A stretch of 28,629 nt of DNA from Candidatus Saccharimonadota bacterium (GCA_905371715.1 CAJPLV010000013.1:1-28629), one strand, 5' to 3'. Shown: positions 1 to 8,282, counted from the stretch's first letter. The notes: generated from the letters alone by a model not told the origin. Translations and numbers: made by a program.

Positions 1-478
1 CTAGCTTTACTTCAACATCATCATTACCGGTTTCGAGTGCAATCTGCTTTTGCGCTTTTACAGCGGCGCGGTCTTGGACTTTTTCGATGATAAATTCCAT
101 CTCAGTTTCGTCAAGCGGACGATCCGGCTGCGGGCGACGGTATCGAATCGTATTTGTCACGCCTTTTACGAGCTCACCAGCGATACCAATAACCGCACGC
201 TTCGCCTGCAAACCAGCTTCTTCTTCGGCAGCGCCGAGTGCTTCTTCACAGTTGCGGACAACGCCCGCGATATCAGCAATCGCACCTTGGTGCATATCGC
301 CAAGTTCTTGGTGCGCACGTCCAACGCCAACGATCTCAATATCTTCTCCCTGAACATTAGCGATCAGCGCTTTGATATATTCAGTACCAACATCAAGCGC
401 GACGATATAATCATCGACTTGCGTATCAACTTTTTTGCGTAATGCACGAATTTTATCTAAAACCATAGACAGTTTCAT
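1..478 (-). CDS. ftsA: FtsA-like actin-fold cell division protein (5' part, cut by window edge)
   Basis: Reading the minus strand from the ATG at 478 gives an open frame that runs off the left edge with no stop (159 codons visible). It begins MKLSMVLDKIRALRKKVDTQ and continues with DYIVALDVGTEYIKALIA, the phosphate-1 motif of the actin/FtsA fold. A GEDIEIVGVGRAHQEL stretch and an acidic helix follow, then AKRAVIGIAGELVKGVTN, which matches the start of the SHS2 region of FtsA. FtsA tethers FtsZ filaments to the membrane at the division site; the membrane-binding tail would lie outside the window. The gene lies 71 bases downstream of alaS on the same strand. No Shine-Dalgarno motif precedes the ATG, and a TATAAT sequence overlaps it (TATATAATG), so the true start could be the in-frame ATG at 466. 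A PilM-like protein is the alternative. Confidence 0.75.
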   Translation of the reverse strand, partial: MKLSMVLDKIRALRKKVDTQVDDYIVALDVGTEYIKALIANVQGEDIEIVGVGRAHQELGDMHQGAIADIAGVVRNCEEALGAAEEEAGLQAKRAVIGIAGELVKGVTNTIRYRRPQPDRPLDETEMEFIIEKVQDRAAVKAQKQIALETGNDDVEVKL

Positions 479-549
479 TATATACTATTTTGTTTGTACT
501 CGCTATTTTCGCGGTACATTTTTTGGTCCATTGCCTTTTCAACAAAATA

Positions 550-2430
550 TCAGCGTAGTACCGCCTTGATACGGCGAATGCCGGCGCTTGACGATTCTTC
601 TTTGATTATCTTAAACTGTTTGCCGCCTGCTTTCAACTCGCCCGTATGCCCCACATGCGGACCACCGCAAACTTCAAAACTAACGCAATTATCGCCTTCA
701 CCAATAGAGTACACTTTTACCTCTGATCCGTAACGCTCGCCAAATGCGCCGATTGCACCCATTTGAAGTGCTTTTTCAGTTGGATATACGTGGTAGCTAA
801 CAGGCAAATCCGCATCAATCCAAGCATTTACTTGATCTTCAACTGCTTGCTTCTCGGCTGGCGTCAACTTATCATGGTTAAAATCAAACCGCAGCCGCTC
901 GGTCGTGATATTACTGCCGTGCTGCTGCAAGTCCGACGCGTTCAGTACTTTCCGCAGCGCCGCACCAAGCAAATGCGTCGCCGTGTGATACTTTAGATGA
1001 ATCGGCTCCGCACCTTCTAGTCCACCGTGGAATTGACCTTTGCGCGCCGTTTGGCTGCGTTGGCGCTGCTCCTGCATTTTGGCATCAAATTGCACTCGCC
1101 AGTCAGCGTCGAGCTTAACACCTTCACGGCGTGCGATTTCTGTACTGAGCTCAACCGGAAATCCATACGTGTCATACAGAGTGAATAACTCAACGCCCGT
1201 CAACCCGTCTTCGACAAATTTACGCAAGTGCCGCACCCCCTTAAAGAGTGTCCGCGTGAACGCTTTTTCTTCTTTCATGAGCGTGATAATAATTTTATCG
1301 CGATGCTCGGCAATTTCTGGAAAATCGTTTACATACAAATCAGCAATCACCGGAATAATTTCTTCGAAAAAGTCTTCTTTCACACCAAGTTCATTTGCAA
1401 ACCGGATTGCCCGCCGCAATAGCCGCCGCATAACATACCCCTGCTCTTTATTGCTCGGCACGCAACCATCAACCGCCATAAATGTCGCTGCACGCAAGTG
1501 GTCGGCGATGACACGCATACTTTCGGTGTGCGCTGCATACGTTTTACCGCTTAGCTGCTCAAGCTTCTCAATAATTGACCAGAGCAAGCTCACTTTGAAT
1601 ACATCCGGATCGTTATTTGCTGCCGCAGCAATTCGTTCTAGCCCAGATCCATGGTCAATGTTTGGCTTAGCGAGTGGTTCAAATTTACCCTCAGCGACTT
1701 TTTTATAGGTCATAAACACGTTATTGCCGATTTCCATGAACCGCCCGCAGTCGCAGTTTGGATGGCAATGCTCGCCAAACGCCGGGTCGTGCGGCGTATC
1801 AAACAAATAGAACATTTCGCTGTCCGGTCCGCACGGATCGCCCACTGGCGTCGTCACCTCTGAGCCGTTGCGGCTCCACCAGTTCTTTGTTCCATCATAA
1901 AAGAAAATTCGCTCACCTTCATGAATACCACGCGTATAACCATCTGCTTCGCTACCAATGTCCGCTTGTCCATGCGATAAGCCCTTATCAGCAAATAACT
2001 TTGCCCATAAATCAGCCGCTTCTTGATCTTTTGGAATGCCAAATTTATCGTTGCCGCGGTAACATGTTACATAAAGACGCGCTGGATCAAGTCCGACAAC
2101 TTCTGTCAGAAATTCAAACATCCACGGAATTTGCTCTTGCTTAAAATAATCGCCCAAACTCCAGTTGCCAAGCATCTCAAAAAACGTCGTGTGACGATTG
2201 TCGCCGATATCGTCAATATCTTGCGCGCGCAAACACGTCTGACTATCGGCAATCCGCGTGCCGCGCGGGTGCGGCTCGCCAAGCAGGAACGGAATCATTG
2301 GCTGCATACCAGAGCCGGTAAACAACGTCGTCGGGTCGTCGTGCAAGATAAGCGGTGCACGCTTCACGATCGCGTGACCGCGCTGCTGATAAAACTCCAA
2401 ATACTTTTTGCGAATTTCCTGGGCATTCAT
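550..2430 (-). CDS. alaS: Alanine--tRNA ligase, short form ending after the editing domain
   Basis: Charges tRNA-Ala in the cytoplasm and edits mischarged Ser/Gly. From the ATG at 2430 the protein has 626 residues. The N-terminal class II catalytic core shows TTLFTGSGMQPM, HTTFFEMLGNWSLGDYFK (about 80-97) and the late motif HGSGLERIAA. The editing site is present as HTATH (H482, H486) and CGGPH (C588, H592). The chain ends about 33 residues after that at KAVLR, so the DHHA1/C-Ala region of the usual 870-residue enzyme is absent. A longer frame upstream to 2490 has no Shine-Dalgarno motif and would run through the promoter. The ATG at 2430 is followed by MNAQEIRKKYLEFY, the normal family N-terminus, and lies seven bases after a perfect TATAAT. 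It is downstream of mnmA with its own promoter and upstream of the FtsA-like gene. Confidence 0.95.
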   Translation of the reverse strand: MNAQEIRKKYLEFYQQRGHAIVKRAPLILHDDPTTLFTGSGMQPMIPFLLGEPHPRGTRIADSQTCLRAQDIDDIGDNRHTTFFEMLGNWSLGDYFKQEQIPWMFEFLTEVVGLDPARLYVTCYRGNDKFGIPKDQEAADLWAKLFADKGLSHGQADIGSEADGYTRGIHEGERIFFYDGTKNWWSRNGSEVTTPVGDPCGPDSEMFYLFDTPHDPAFGEHCHPNCDCGRFMEIGNNVFMTYKKVAEGKFEPLAKPNIDHGSGLERIAAAANNDPDVFKVSLLWSIIEKLEQLSGKTYAAHTESMRVIADHLRAATFMAVDGCVPSNKEQGYVMRRLLRRAIRFANELGVKEDFFEEIIPVIADLYVNDFPEIAEHRDKIIITLMKEEKAFTRTLFKGVRHLRKFVEDGLTGVELFTLYDTYGFPVELSTEIARREGVKLDADWRVQFDAKMQEQRQRSQTARKGQFHGGLEGAEPIHLKYHTATHLLGAALRKVLNASDLQQHGSNITTERLRFDFNHDKLTPAEKQAVEDQVNAWIDADLPVSYHVYPTEKALQMGAIGAFGERYGSEVKVYSIGEGDNCVSFEVCGGPHVGHTGELKAGGKQFKIIKEESSSAGIRRIKAVLR

Positions 2431-2437
2431 AGGGGAA

Positions 2438-2443
2438 ATTATA
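2438..2443 (-). promoter_or_regulatory. Extended -10 promoter of alaS, leaderless spacing
   Basis: Minus-strand TGGTATAAT, then seven bases (TTCCCCT), then the ATG. Initiation about seven bases after a -10 box would place +1 on the A of ATG. No convincing -35 hexamer is seen at 17 bases; the TGn extension may compensate. Confidence 0.75.
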
Positions 2444-2489
2444 CCACAGAATGGCATATACACTGAACGGGTCGTCATCGGAAGTAGCA

Positions 2490-3524
2490 TTACCCTGCGA
2501 CAATTCCGCCGCCCAAACAGACACCATCGGCATATATCACCGCCGACTGCCCAGGCGCAACTGCACGCTCGGGTTCAGTGAGAAATAATTCAGTTCCGCG
2601 CAATTGGCACGATTTTAATTCGCCGCGGTGGCGCAGGCGTACGCGTAGCACATCCGCTTCATTCGGCGCGCCATGTATCCAGTGCAAATCGGTCAGTGGG
2701 ATTGCCGTTTGCCACATCGCGTCATCATTGATATTTCGACTCACATACACTTCGTTACGATTCATGTCTTTACCAACGACATAATAGGGCAATCCACCGC
2801 CAATCTCCAGCCCATGTCGCTGACCAAGCGTATAAAATATCGCGCCATCATGCCGGCCAAGAATTGCGCCCGTTTTACGATCAACAATATCGCCCGGTTT
2901 TGTCGTCACATACTCGCTCAAAAACTCACGCATACCGACATTGCCGACAAAGCACACACCCATTGACTCTTTTTTACGTGCCGTCCATAGCCCGCGTGCT
3001 TTTGCCATCGCGCGCACTTCAGGCTTTGTATAATTGCCAAGCGGAAATAATGTGCGCCCCAACGCCGCATGAGTCACACGGTACAAGAAATACGTTTGGT
3101 CTTTTACGCGGTCTTTTGCCATCATCAATACGCCGTGCTCGGTACGCGCATAATGCCCCGTCGCGATAAAATCTGCGCCTTTTTCAAGCGCAACATCAAG
3201 AAACAACCGAAACTTCACTTCTTGATTGCACATGATATCAGGGTTTGGCGTGCGCCCCTCTTCGTATTCATCAAGCATATAATCAACAACTTTTTGCTTA
3301 TACTCACGCTGAAAATCAAACACTTCAAAATCAATCCCAAGCTGTACTGCCACGCGTTTTGCATCTGCTAAATCTTCACGCCACGGGCACTCCATACCGG
3401 GCAAATCCTGGCTCCAATTTTTCATATAGACGCCGGTCACATCATAACCCTGCTCAACCAAAAGCGCCGCCGCAACACTGCTGTCAACGCCACCGCTCAT
3501 ACCGACGAATACCCGCTTTGCCAT
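2490..3524 (-). CDS. mnmA: tRNA-specific 2-thiouridylase MnmA
   Basis: Adenylates and thiolates U34 of tRNA-Lys, -Glu and -Gln using persulfide sulfur from a cysteine desulfurase. The 344 residues match the family length. The PP-loop SGGVDSS lies at residues 10-16. The two catalytic cysteines are C99 (DIMCNQEVKF) and C191 (MGVCFVGN), and ATGHYAR lies at 121-127. The ATG at 3524 has a good Shine-Dalgarno GAGGAA seven bases upstream and follows the stop of the YdcF-like gene by three bases. With the cysteine desulfurase two genes upstream this forms a sulfur-relay operon. Likely targets in this window are tRNA-Glu(TTC) and, less certainly, tRNA-Lys, whose visible copy has a CTT anticodon and so lacks U34. 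Confidence 0.96.
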   Translation of the reverse strand: MAKRVFVGMSGGVDSSVAAALLVEQGYDVTGVYMKNWSQDLPGMECPWREDLADAKRVAVQLGIDFEVFDFQREYKQKVVDYMLDEYEEGRTPNPDIMCNQEVKFRLFLDVALEKGADFIATGHYARTEHGVLMMAKDRVKDQTYFLYRVTHAALGRTLFPLGNYTKPEVRAMAKARGLWTARKKESMGVCFVGNVGMREFLSEYVTTKPGDIVDRKTGAILGRHDGAIFYTLGQRHGLEIGGGLPYYVVGKDMNRNEVYVSRNINDDAMWQTAIPLTDLHWIHGAPNEADVLRVRLRHRGELKSCQLRGTELFLTEPERAVAPGQSAVIYADGVCLGGGIVAG

Positions 3525-3527
3525 ACG

Positions 3528-4133
3528 CTAATTCCTCGTCGATACGATAATTTTACCAAGCTCTTGAATTGCAAGATTCCAACCGGTCGGAGTCAACCAC
3601 CAGCCGTTGCCTTGCCACTGGCGATCTGACTCAACTGGATGACTGCGCACGAAAATTTTCGGAGCGCTTTTGCGAAATTCCAGCGTAGCACGACGTTGAT
3701 GATATACGCTGGTCACTAGAATCACCGACGATATGTGGTGCTGGTCAAGAATTTGTGTCGTATTCATAGCGTTCTCTTCTGTCGTTTCGCTCATTGTTTC
3801 GATTAGAATCGCAGTTGCCGGCACGCCGGACGCAATCGCATGGCGTTTCATAACCTGCGCATTACTCGGACCGCTTTTATCTGCCGCCGCACCCGAAAAT
3901 ACGATATATCTCGCCCAACCGTTACGATATAATTTAATCGCCTCATCGGCGCGCGCAAGCGTATCGCCGCCACTCACGGCAACAATAGCGTCGGCTGATC
4001 TACACGCATCGAAAGTCGTCGGCGCTTGTCCGCAGCTGTGTAAATCATCAATGTACAGATATGCGCCAATACCCCAAATAGTCACGGCGATTAGCGCTAC
4101 AATGGCGCTCACGGCGATTACAGCTTTTTTCAT
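3528..4133 (-). CDS. YdcF/SanA-like DUF218 membrane-anchored protein
   Basis: A 201-residue protein. Residues 2-24 (KKAVIAVSAIVALIAVTIW) form one N-terminal membrane segment or signal anchor, so the DUF218 domain should lie outside the membrane. Domain marks are ADAIVAVSGGDTLARA, YIVFSGAA, ETMSETTEENAMNT and VILVTSVYHQRRATLEF, the usual order of the YdcF/SanA/ElyC family. These proteins are linked to envelope integrity, but their reaction is not settled. The ATG at 4133 overlaps the cysteine desulfurase stop as ATGA and has AGGA about eight bases upstream. Two genes of the tRNA thiolation pathway flank it, yet nothing in the protein suggests a direct role in sulfur transfer; shared expression is the simplest reading. 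A longer frame to 4217 lies inside the upstream gene and is unlikely. Confidence 0.85.
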   Translation of the reverse strand: MKKAVIAVSAIVALIAVTIWGIGAYLYIDDLHSCGQAPTTFDACRSADAIVAVSGGDTLARADEAIKLYRNGWARYIVFSGAAADKSGPSNAQVMKRHAIASGVPATAILIETMSETTEENAMNTTQILDQHHISSVILVTSVYHQRRATLEFRKSAPKIFVRSHPVESDRQWQGNGWWLTPTGWNLAIQELGKIIVSTRN

Positions 4134-5272
4134 CGCCGCATCCTCGCTCGCTCGGATTGGACTGCTGCGATAATTGCGACAGTACCGCGCTCGCAAATCG
4201 CCTGATTCGACAAACACCCGAGCGTAATACGCAAACTGCCGTCAGCAGCATCTGGCGCTAGTCCAATTGCCTGCAGTACATGCGACCGCATACCAGCATT
4301 CGCCGCACAGGCACTACCAGTTGCAACATATATATGCTGCTGTTCAAGTATGAAAATTAAACGCTCTGCGTCGACGCCTGGAAATGATACATGCAAATGA
4401 CTTGCCAGACGGTGTTTTTGATCACCTGATATAACTACATCGGGAATCGCCGCGGCAATCTGCTGCTGCATGCCGTTTCGTAACCCTTCAAGCCGCTTTG
4501 TCTCCGTTTTTCGATGCCGCTGCGCCAGTTCAAGCGCCATAGCAAACCCAATCACACCTGGCACATTTTCAGTACCACTGCGAAGCCCGCGCTCCTGTCC
4601 GCCGCCACGAATAAACGGCCGTAACCGCACATTCGCTTGGCGCCACAACAGACCAACCTGCTTTGGTCCGTAAATTTTACCCGCATTCAGCGTCATCGCA
4701 TCAACGCCAAGCCGCGATACATGCAGGTCAAGCTGCCCTGCGCCTTGCGACGCATCGGTATGAAGCCAAATCGGTGTTGTTTCACCTGCCTCAAACCGGC
4801 GGCGGCGCTCAGTGCGCACAATATCAGCAATATCACGCAGCGGTTGAATCGTTCCTAATTCGTGATTTGCAAGCGCAATCGTAACCAGTTCGGTGTCCGG
4901 ACGAATTGCCGCACGCACAGCATCGGCCGTAATAGTACCTTTTTTTGTCGGCGCGACAAGCGTATGTTCGCGCGTTTTTACCGCATTTAGTACTGCATCG
5001 TGCTCAATTGCACTTGTCACGATATGCCCATGCGCGCTATGCACTATCAAGTTAATTGACTCCGTTGCTCCCGCCGTCATAGTCACATCGCTAGCCTGCC
5101 CACCGATACATACCGCTAAACGATGTTTTGCATCTTGATACGCTCTTTTCACCTCAACCGCCGCAGCATATGGCGCAGATGGATTAAAAAACTGCTCGGA
5201 AAAATACGGCTGCATCGCCGCCAGTACACGCTTATCAAGCGGCGTCGCTGCCGCATGGTCAAAATACATCAT
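4130..5272 (-). CDS. iscS: Cysteine desulfurase (IscS/NifS family)
   Basis: A PLP enzyme that takes sulfur from cysteine as a protein persulfide. From the ATG at 5272 there are 380 residues starting MMYFDHAAATPLD, typical of the family. Visible residues are AGATES (67-72), H91 over the PLP ring, D173 and Q176 in HTDASQGAGQ, the Schiff-base K199 (NAGKIYGPKQVG), RSGTENVPG (231-239) and the persulfide C322 in ATGSACAANAG. The second ATG at 5269 is equally possible. The frame is open upstream to 5353, but that part has no homology signature and covers the promoter. It is first in the iscS-ydcF-mnmA operon. No scaffold (IscU/SufU) is seen nearby, so tRNA thiolation is the likely main use here (inference). 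Confidence 0.93.
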   Translation of the reverse strand: MMYFDHAAATPLDKRVLAAMQPYFSEQFFNPSAPYAAAVEVKRAYQDAKHRLAVCIGGQASDVTMTAGATESINLIVHSAHGHIVTSAIEHDAVLNAVKTREHTLVAPTKKGTITADAVRAAIRPDTELVTIALANHELGTIQPLRDIADIVRTERRRRFEAGETTPIWLHTDASQGAGQLDLHVSRLGVDAMTLNAGKIYGPKQVGLLWRQANVRLRPFIRGGGQERGLRSGTENVPGVIGFAMALELAQRHRKTETKRLEGLRNGMQQQIAAAIPDVVISGDQKHRLASHLHVSFPGVDAERLIFILEQQHIYVATGSACAANAGMRSHVLQAIGLAPDAADGSLRITLGCLSNQAICERGTVAIIAAVQSERARMRR

Positions 5273-5285
5273 ACCCAAATTCACT

Positions 5286-5296
5286 ATTATATTATA
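5286..5296 (-). promoter_or_regulatory. Two overlapping TATAAT boxes before the cysteine desulfurase operon
   Basis: The minus strand reads TTGGTATAATATAATAG. The first box (5291-5296) has a TGn extension and lies 18 bases from the ATG at 5272; the second (5286-5291) shares one base with it and lies 13 bases from the ATG. The promoter abuts the 3' end of the upstream gene (stop at 5292). Confidence 0.6.
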
Positions 5297-5726
5297 CCAA
5301 TTTTTGGTGCGTCGCGGGATCGCGGCGGTATAATTGCCGGGCAATTTGCTCATAGTACATGCGCACAGCGACGCCGAAGTTGCGCAGCTCGTCGCCTTCT
5401 AGGTAATCGTAATGCGGACCAGCCTGCACTTTTAGAATACCTTTATCTGTGATTTCGTACCTGATTGTATCGGCTTGCAATTTACGCTTCGCGTCAAGCC
5501 ACTCTTCATGCCAAATCCAAGTTTTGTCATCTAGGCAGAAGAATTCGCGGCGATGCCCCTCGGGAATCGGACCGAATAATTGCGCGCCGATTTCGCTCTC
5601 AAGCGTCAACAGCTCGCGCTCGCTCAACGGCTGCAACGGTCGTTTGCGCTTTGGCAGCTTTAGCCACTCGGATGGCATATCATCGCCGACGAGTAATTTC
5701 AGTGCTTTTTTCAGTACGGAAGCCAT
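5292..5726 (-). CDS. Unrecognised 144-residue soluble protein
   Basis: I do not recognise the family. The protein has no membrane segment. The N-terminal part is basic (LKLPKRKRPLQP), followed by a helix (LSERELLTLESEIGAQLFG). An aromatic-rich centre (REFFCLDDKTWIWHEEWLD) leads to a strand-turn region (TIRYEITDKGILKVQ) and a tyrosine-rich C-terminus. This alternation suggests a small alpha/beta fold. The ATG at 5726 directly follows the TAA of the preceding small gene (ATAAATG), so the two are translationally coupled at the end of the metG-tatD operon. Its last codons overlap the promoter of the cysteine desulfurase operon. The sensible composition and the packing support a real gene. Confidence 0.8.
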   Translation of the reverse strand: MASVLKKALKLLVGDDMPSEWLKLPKRKRPLQPLSERELLTLESEIGAQLFGPIPEGHRREFFCLDDKTWIWHEEWLDAKRKLQADTIRYEITDKGILKVQAGPHYDYLEGDELRNFGVAVRMYYEQIARQLYRRDPATHQKLV

Positions 5727-6020
5727 TTATGCCGCCTGTTCGAAATCAGATTGATACAGCTCACGGAGATACGGCACAAGGCTGGAATAGTGAGCAATCT
5801 CCTCGTGCAGCGTTAGCGGTCGCTCTCGTGTTTGCTGCTGCCACATTGCACCGTGCGCGACTTCGCCGACGCGCACAAGCGTTTCTTCATTTGGCACAGA
5901 AGCCTCAACTGACCGCGCTCGCTCAATTGCCTCATACGTCAGATCTTCAGTTGTATTCGCAAAAACTTCAGGATTTTCTGAAGCTTGAAATTCGGTGGTG
6001 GCTCGTCGTTCCTCTCGCAT
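5727..6020 (-). CDS. Unrecognised 97-residue acidic helical protein
   Basis: No family recognised. The sequence is acidic and mostly helical, with TEDLTYEAIERARSVEAS, ETLVRVGEVAHGAMWQQQ and LTLHEEIAHYSSLVPYLREL. The start at 6020 is chosen because GGAG (6027-6030) lies six bases upstream; an upstream TTG at 6032 would include that motif in the coding sequence. It overlaps the 3' end of tatD by 53 bases and its TAA is followed at once by the ATG of the 144-residue gene. The pair may act together (inference from coupling only). Confidence 0.8.
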   Translation of the reverse strand: MREERRATTEFQASENPEVFANTTEDLTYEAIERARSVEASVPNEETLVRVGEVAHGAMWQQQTRERPLTLHEEIAHYSSLVPYLRELYQSDFEQAA

Positions 6021-6783
6021 AATGTACTCCAAAAAGTGTTCGCGTATTCGCGGTTGTTATCCGCGCAATATCATCAAGCGAGATACCTCGCACTCTCGCC
6101 TGAAACTCCGCAACTTTGCCCACGTAAGCTGGTACATTCACTTTACCACGAAATGGTATAGGAGTCAAGTACGGCGCATCTGTTTCGAGTAAAACGCGCT
6201 CAAGCGGCGCATGGCGATACATTGTTTGCTGCGCCGCGTCTTTCGTAAACGTGCTAATGCCGTTAATTCCCATATATAAACCGCGCGCAAATCCTGCATC
6301 TAAATTTACCTGCGTATCAGTGAAGCTGTGCAGAACACCGCGAATGCCAGAAAACTCGTCAAATACTGGCCAAAAATCATCAAACGCATCGCGCACATGA
6401 AAGCTCGACGGTAGATCAAACGCTACCACCAGCTGCAACTGCTCGCGCAGTCGCTGCAACTGCACCTCTCGCGGGCTATGATCGTAGTGATAGTCTAGCC
6501 CGATTTCGCCAATACCAACGACTTTATCGGATTTTTGCGACAGCAGCTTGCGGATATCGTCCGCCTGATTGGTCGCCGCCTCGTGCGGATGAATTCCAAC
6601 GACTGCCCATACATTATCGTGCAATTCCGCAAAGGCAACCGCTTCATACGAGCTGCGCGTATCCGTACCAACGCAAATCATCGCAACACCGGCGTGAATC
6701 GCTTCCCGGTACACGCGCTCGCGCGTTTCATCATCGTAGAACTCCGAATCGTGCAAATGGCAGTGCGAATCAATAAGCTTCAT
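5968..6783 (-). CDS. tatD: TatD-family metal-dependent hydrolase/DNase
   Basis: A TIM-barrel metallohydrolase of the TatD/YcfH family, thought to act as a 3'-5' exonuclease or nucleic-acid hydrolase in the cytoplasm. From the ATG at 6783 there are 271 residues. All metal ligands are visible: H7 and H9 (DSHCHLHD), E93 (GIGEIGLDYHYD), H129 (FHVRDA), H152 (LHSF) and D202 (ETDAPYL). The frame is open another 168 bases upstream inside metG, but MKLIDSHCHLHD is the normal N-terminus and its ATG overlaps the metG stop as ATGA. The C-terminus runs about 16 residues past the usual LFG end and overlaps the next gene. A metG-tatD pairing is common in bacteria. Confidence 0.93.
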   Translation of the reverse strand: MKLIDSHCHLHDSEFYDDETRERVYREAIHAGVAMICVGTDTRSSYEAVAFAELHDNVWAVVGIHPHEAATNQADDIRKLLSQKSDKVVGIGEIGLDYHYDHSPREVQLQRLREQLQLVVAFDLPSSFHVRDAFDDFWPVFDEFSGIRGVLHSFTDTQVNLDAGFARGLYMGINGISTFTKDAAQQTMYRHAPLERVLLETDAPYLTPIPFRGKVNVPAYVGKVAEFQARVRGISLDDIARITTANTRTLFGVHYARGTTSHHRISSFRKS

Positions 6784-8282
6784 GATGCTTGTTTGGCGCC
6801 GCGCGGATCGGGTGTATGAATATAGATGCGTGGAAATAGCGGCGCAAGTTCCTGCGGCACAACGCCGCTTGCAAACAACCCGCGAATATTGTCGGCAGTT
6901 TGTGGTAAGAACGGCGTTAACATATCCGCCACCTGCAGCAATGTGCCGCATGCATACGCCAAAATCTCCGATAAGTGCACCTCTGCTTCCGGGTCTTTAT
7001 CGCGTTTTTTTGCAACCTGCCAGGGCTGTACGCGCTCAATATACTGATTCAATGAACGAATCGTTTGCCAAACTTCGGCAAGCGCCCGATCAAAATTAAA
7101 TGACTCCATAGCCGCACGGTACGGACCCATATCATGTTCTGCTTGAGGCGCGTCACCGATTACTCCCGCCTGATAGCTCAACACCATTTTTGCCACGCGC
7201 TGCACTAAATTACCAAGGTCATTGCCAAGCTCGCCATTGTACGCCGCTTCAAACTTCTCCCATGTGAAATCGCCGTCTTCTTGCGTTGGCACGTGGCGCA
7301 GAAAATAGTAGCGAAACGCATCAACGCCGTAATGCGGTACGATATCGCTCGGTCCAACGCCATTACCTAAACTTTTCGACATCTTTGCGCCATTGACGTT
7401 AATAAATCCGTGAACCAATAATACTTTCGGCAACGGCAAATCAAGCGCCATTAACATTGCCGGCCAAATTCCAGCATGAAACCGCAAAATATCTTTCCCG
7501 ACGACCTGCACATCTGCCGGCCAAAAGCTTTGCCATTCTTCTGTACGATCCGGATATCCAATTACGGTAATGTAATTGCTGAGCGCATCCAGCCACACGT
7601 ACATCACTTGGCTGTCGTCGTCGGGAACGGCGACACCCCAGCTCAGATTTTTGCGCGGGCGCGATACCGACACATCTTGCAAACCATTGCCTATTAATGC
7701 TAAAAACTCTTTTTTACGAAACTCTGGTACAATCTTCATTCTGCCTGATTCAATCGCCTCGCGAATCTTATCGGAGAATGCGCTGGTTTTAAAATAATAA
7801 TTTTCTTCGCTCAAACGCTGGTATGGGGTTTTATGGTCGGGACACACGCCGTTATTCTCAGCAGCTTCCGTATCTGTTACAAATGCTTCGCAACCCTGGC
7901 AGTACCAACCCTCGTAACTGCCTTTATAGATATAGCCGCCTGCCGCTAATTGCCGCCAAATGTACTGCACCGCCTCGCAGTGATGCGCGTCGGTCGTACG
8001 AATGAAATCAGTTGATGAAATATTCAATTCGGCGATCATCTTTTTAAAGTTTTCATACAGCTGATCGACATACGCTTGCGGCGTTAAATTATTCTCCGCT
8101 GCTTTTGCTGCAATCTTATTACCGTGCTCATCTACACCCGTCTGAAATCGAACCTCGCGACCATTCTGCTGTGCATACCGCGCCCAAACATCCGCCAACA
8201 TATAGTCCATCGCATGACCAATATGCGGCAGACCGTTAACATACGGAATAGCGGTAGTGATGTAAGCGTGTTGTTTTGTCAT
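6780..8282 (-). CDS. metG: Methionine--tRNA ligase, compact form
   Basis: Class I synthetase that charges initiator and elongator tRNA-Met. The 500-residue protein has HIGH at 20-23, KMSKS at 300-304, and a knuckle C128, C131, C147, H150 that could bind zinc. KLSF-type substrate marks are replaced by TTAIPYVNG and DEHGNKI, as in the shorter MetRS forms. It ends with the anticodon-binding helical bundle (QYIERVQPWQVAKK; ADMLTPFLPQTADNI) and lacks the C-terminal tRNA-binding domain of the E. coli enzyme. The ATG at 8282 lies seven bases after a TGTTATAAT box and has no Shine-Dalgarno motif. It leads a metG-tatD-97aa-144aa operon. Confidence 0.96.
   Translation of the reverse strand: MTKQHAYITTAIPYVNGLPHIGHAMDYMLADVWARYAQQNGREVRFQTGVDEHGNKIAAKAAENNLTPQAYVDQLYENFKKMIAELNISSTDFIRTTDAHHCEAVQYIWRQLAAGGYIYKGSYEGWYCQGCEAFVTDTEAAENNGVCPDHKTPYQRLSEENYYFKTSAFSDKIREAIESGRMKIVPEFRKKEFLALIGNGLQDVSVSRPRKNLSWGVAVPDDDSQVMYVWLDALSNYITVIGYPDRTEEWQSFWPADVQVVGKDILRFHAGIWPAMLMALDLPLPKVLLVHGFINVNGAKMSKSLGNGVGPSDIVPHYGVDAFRYYFLRHVPTQEDGDFTWEKFEAAYNGELGNDLGNLVQRVAKMVLSYQAGVIGDAPQAEHDMGPYRAAMESFNFDRALAEVWQTIRSLNQYIERVQPWQVAKKRDKDPEAEVHLSEILAYACGTLLQVADMLTPFLPQTADNIRGLFASGVVPQELAPLFPRIYIHTPDPRGAKQAS

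Noticed and set aside
482..552. UGA recoding at the alaS stop with readthrough
   Set aside because: The in-frame extension is only 23 codons, which chance allows about one time in three, and UGA ends other genes in ATGA overlaps here (ydcF-like, tatD and folD starts).
1040..1708. 222-codon plus-strand frame inside alaS
   Set aside because: It is Ser/Arg-rich antisense of a clear synthetase gene with no family signature; the same applies to other antisense frames, such as the one within 13792-14343.
5968..6951. A 327-residue reading of TatD
   Set aside because: The first 56 residues lie inside metG and resemble nothing; the family N-terminus MKLIDSHCHLHD starts at 6783 in an ATGA overlap.
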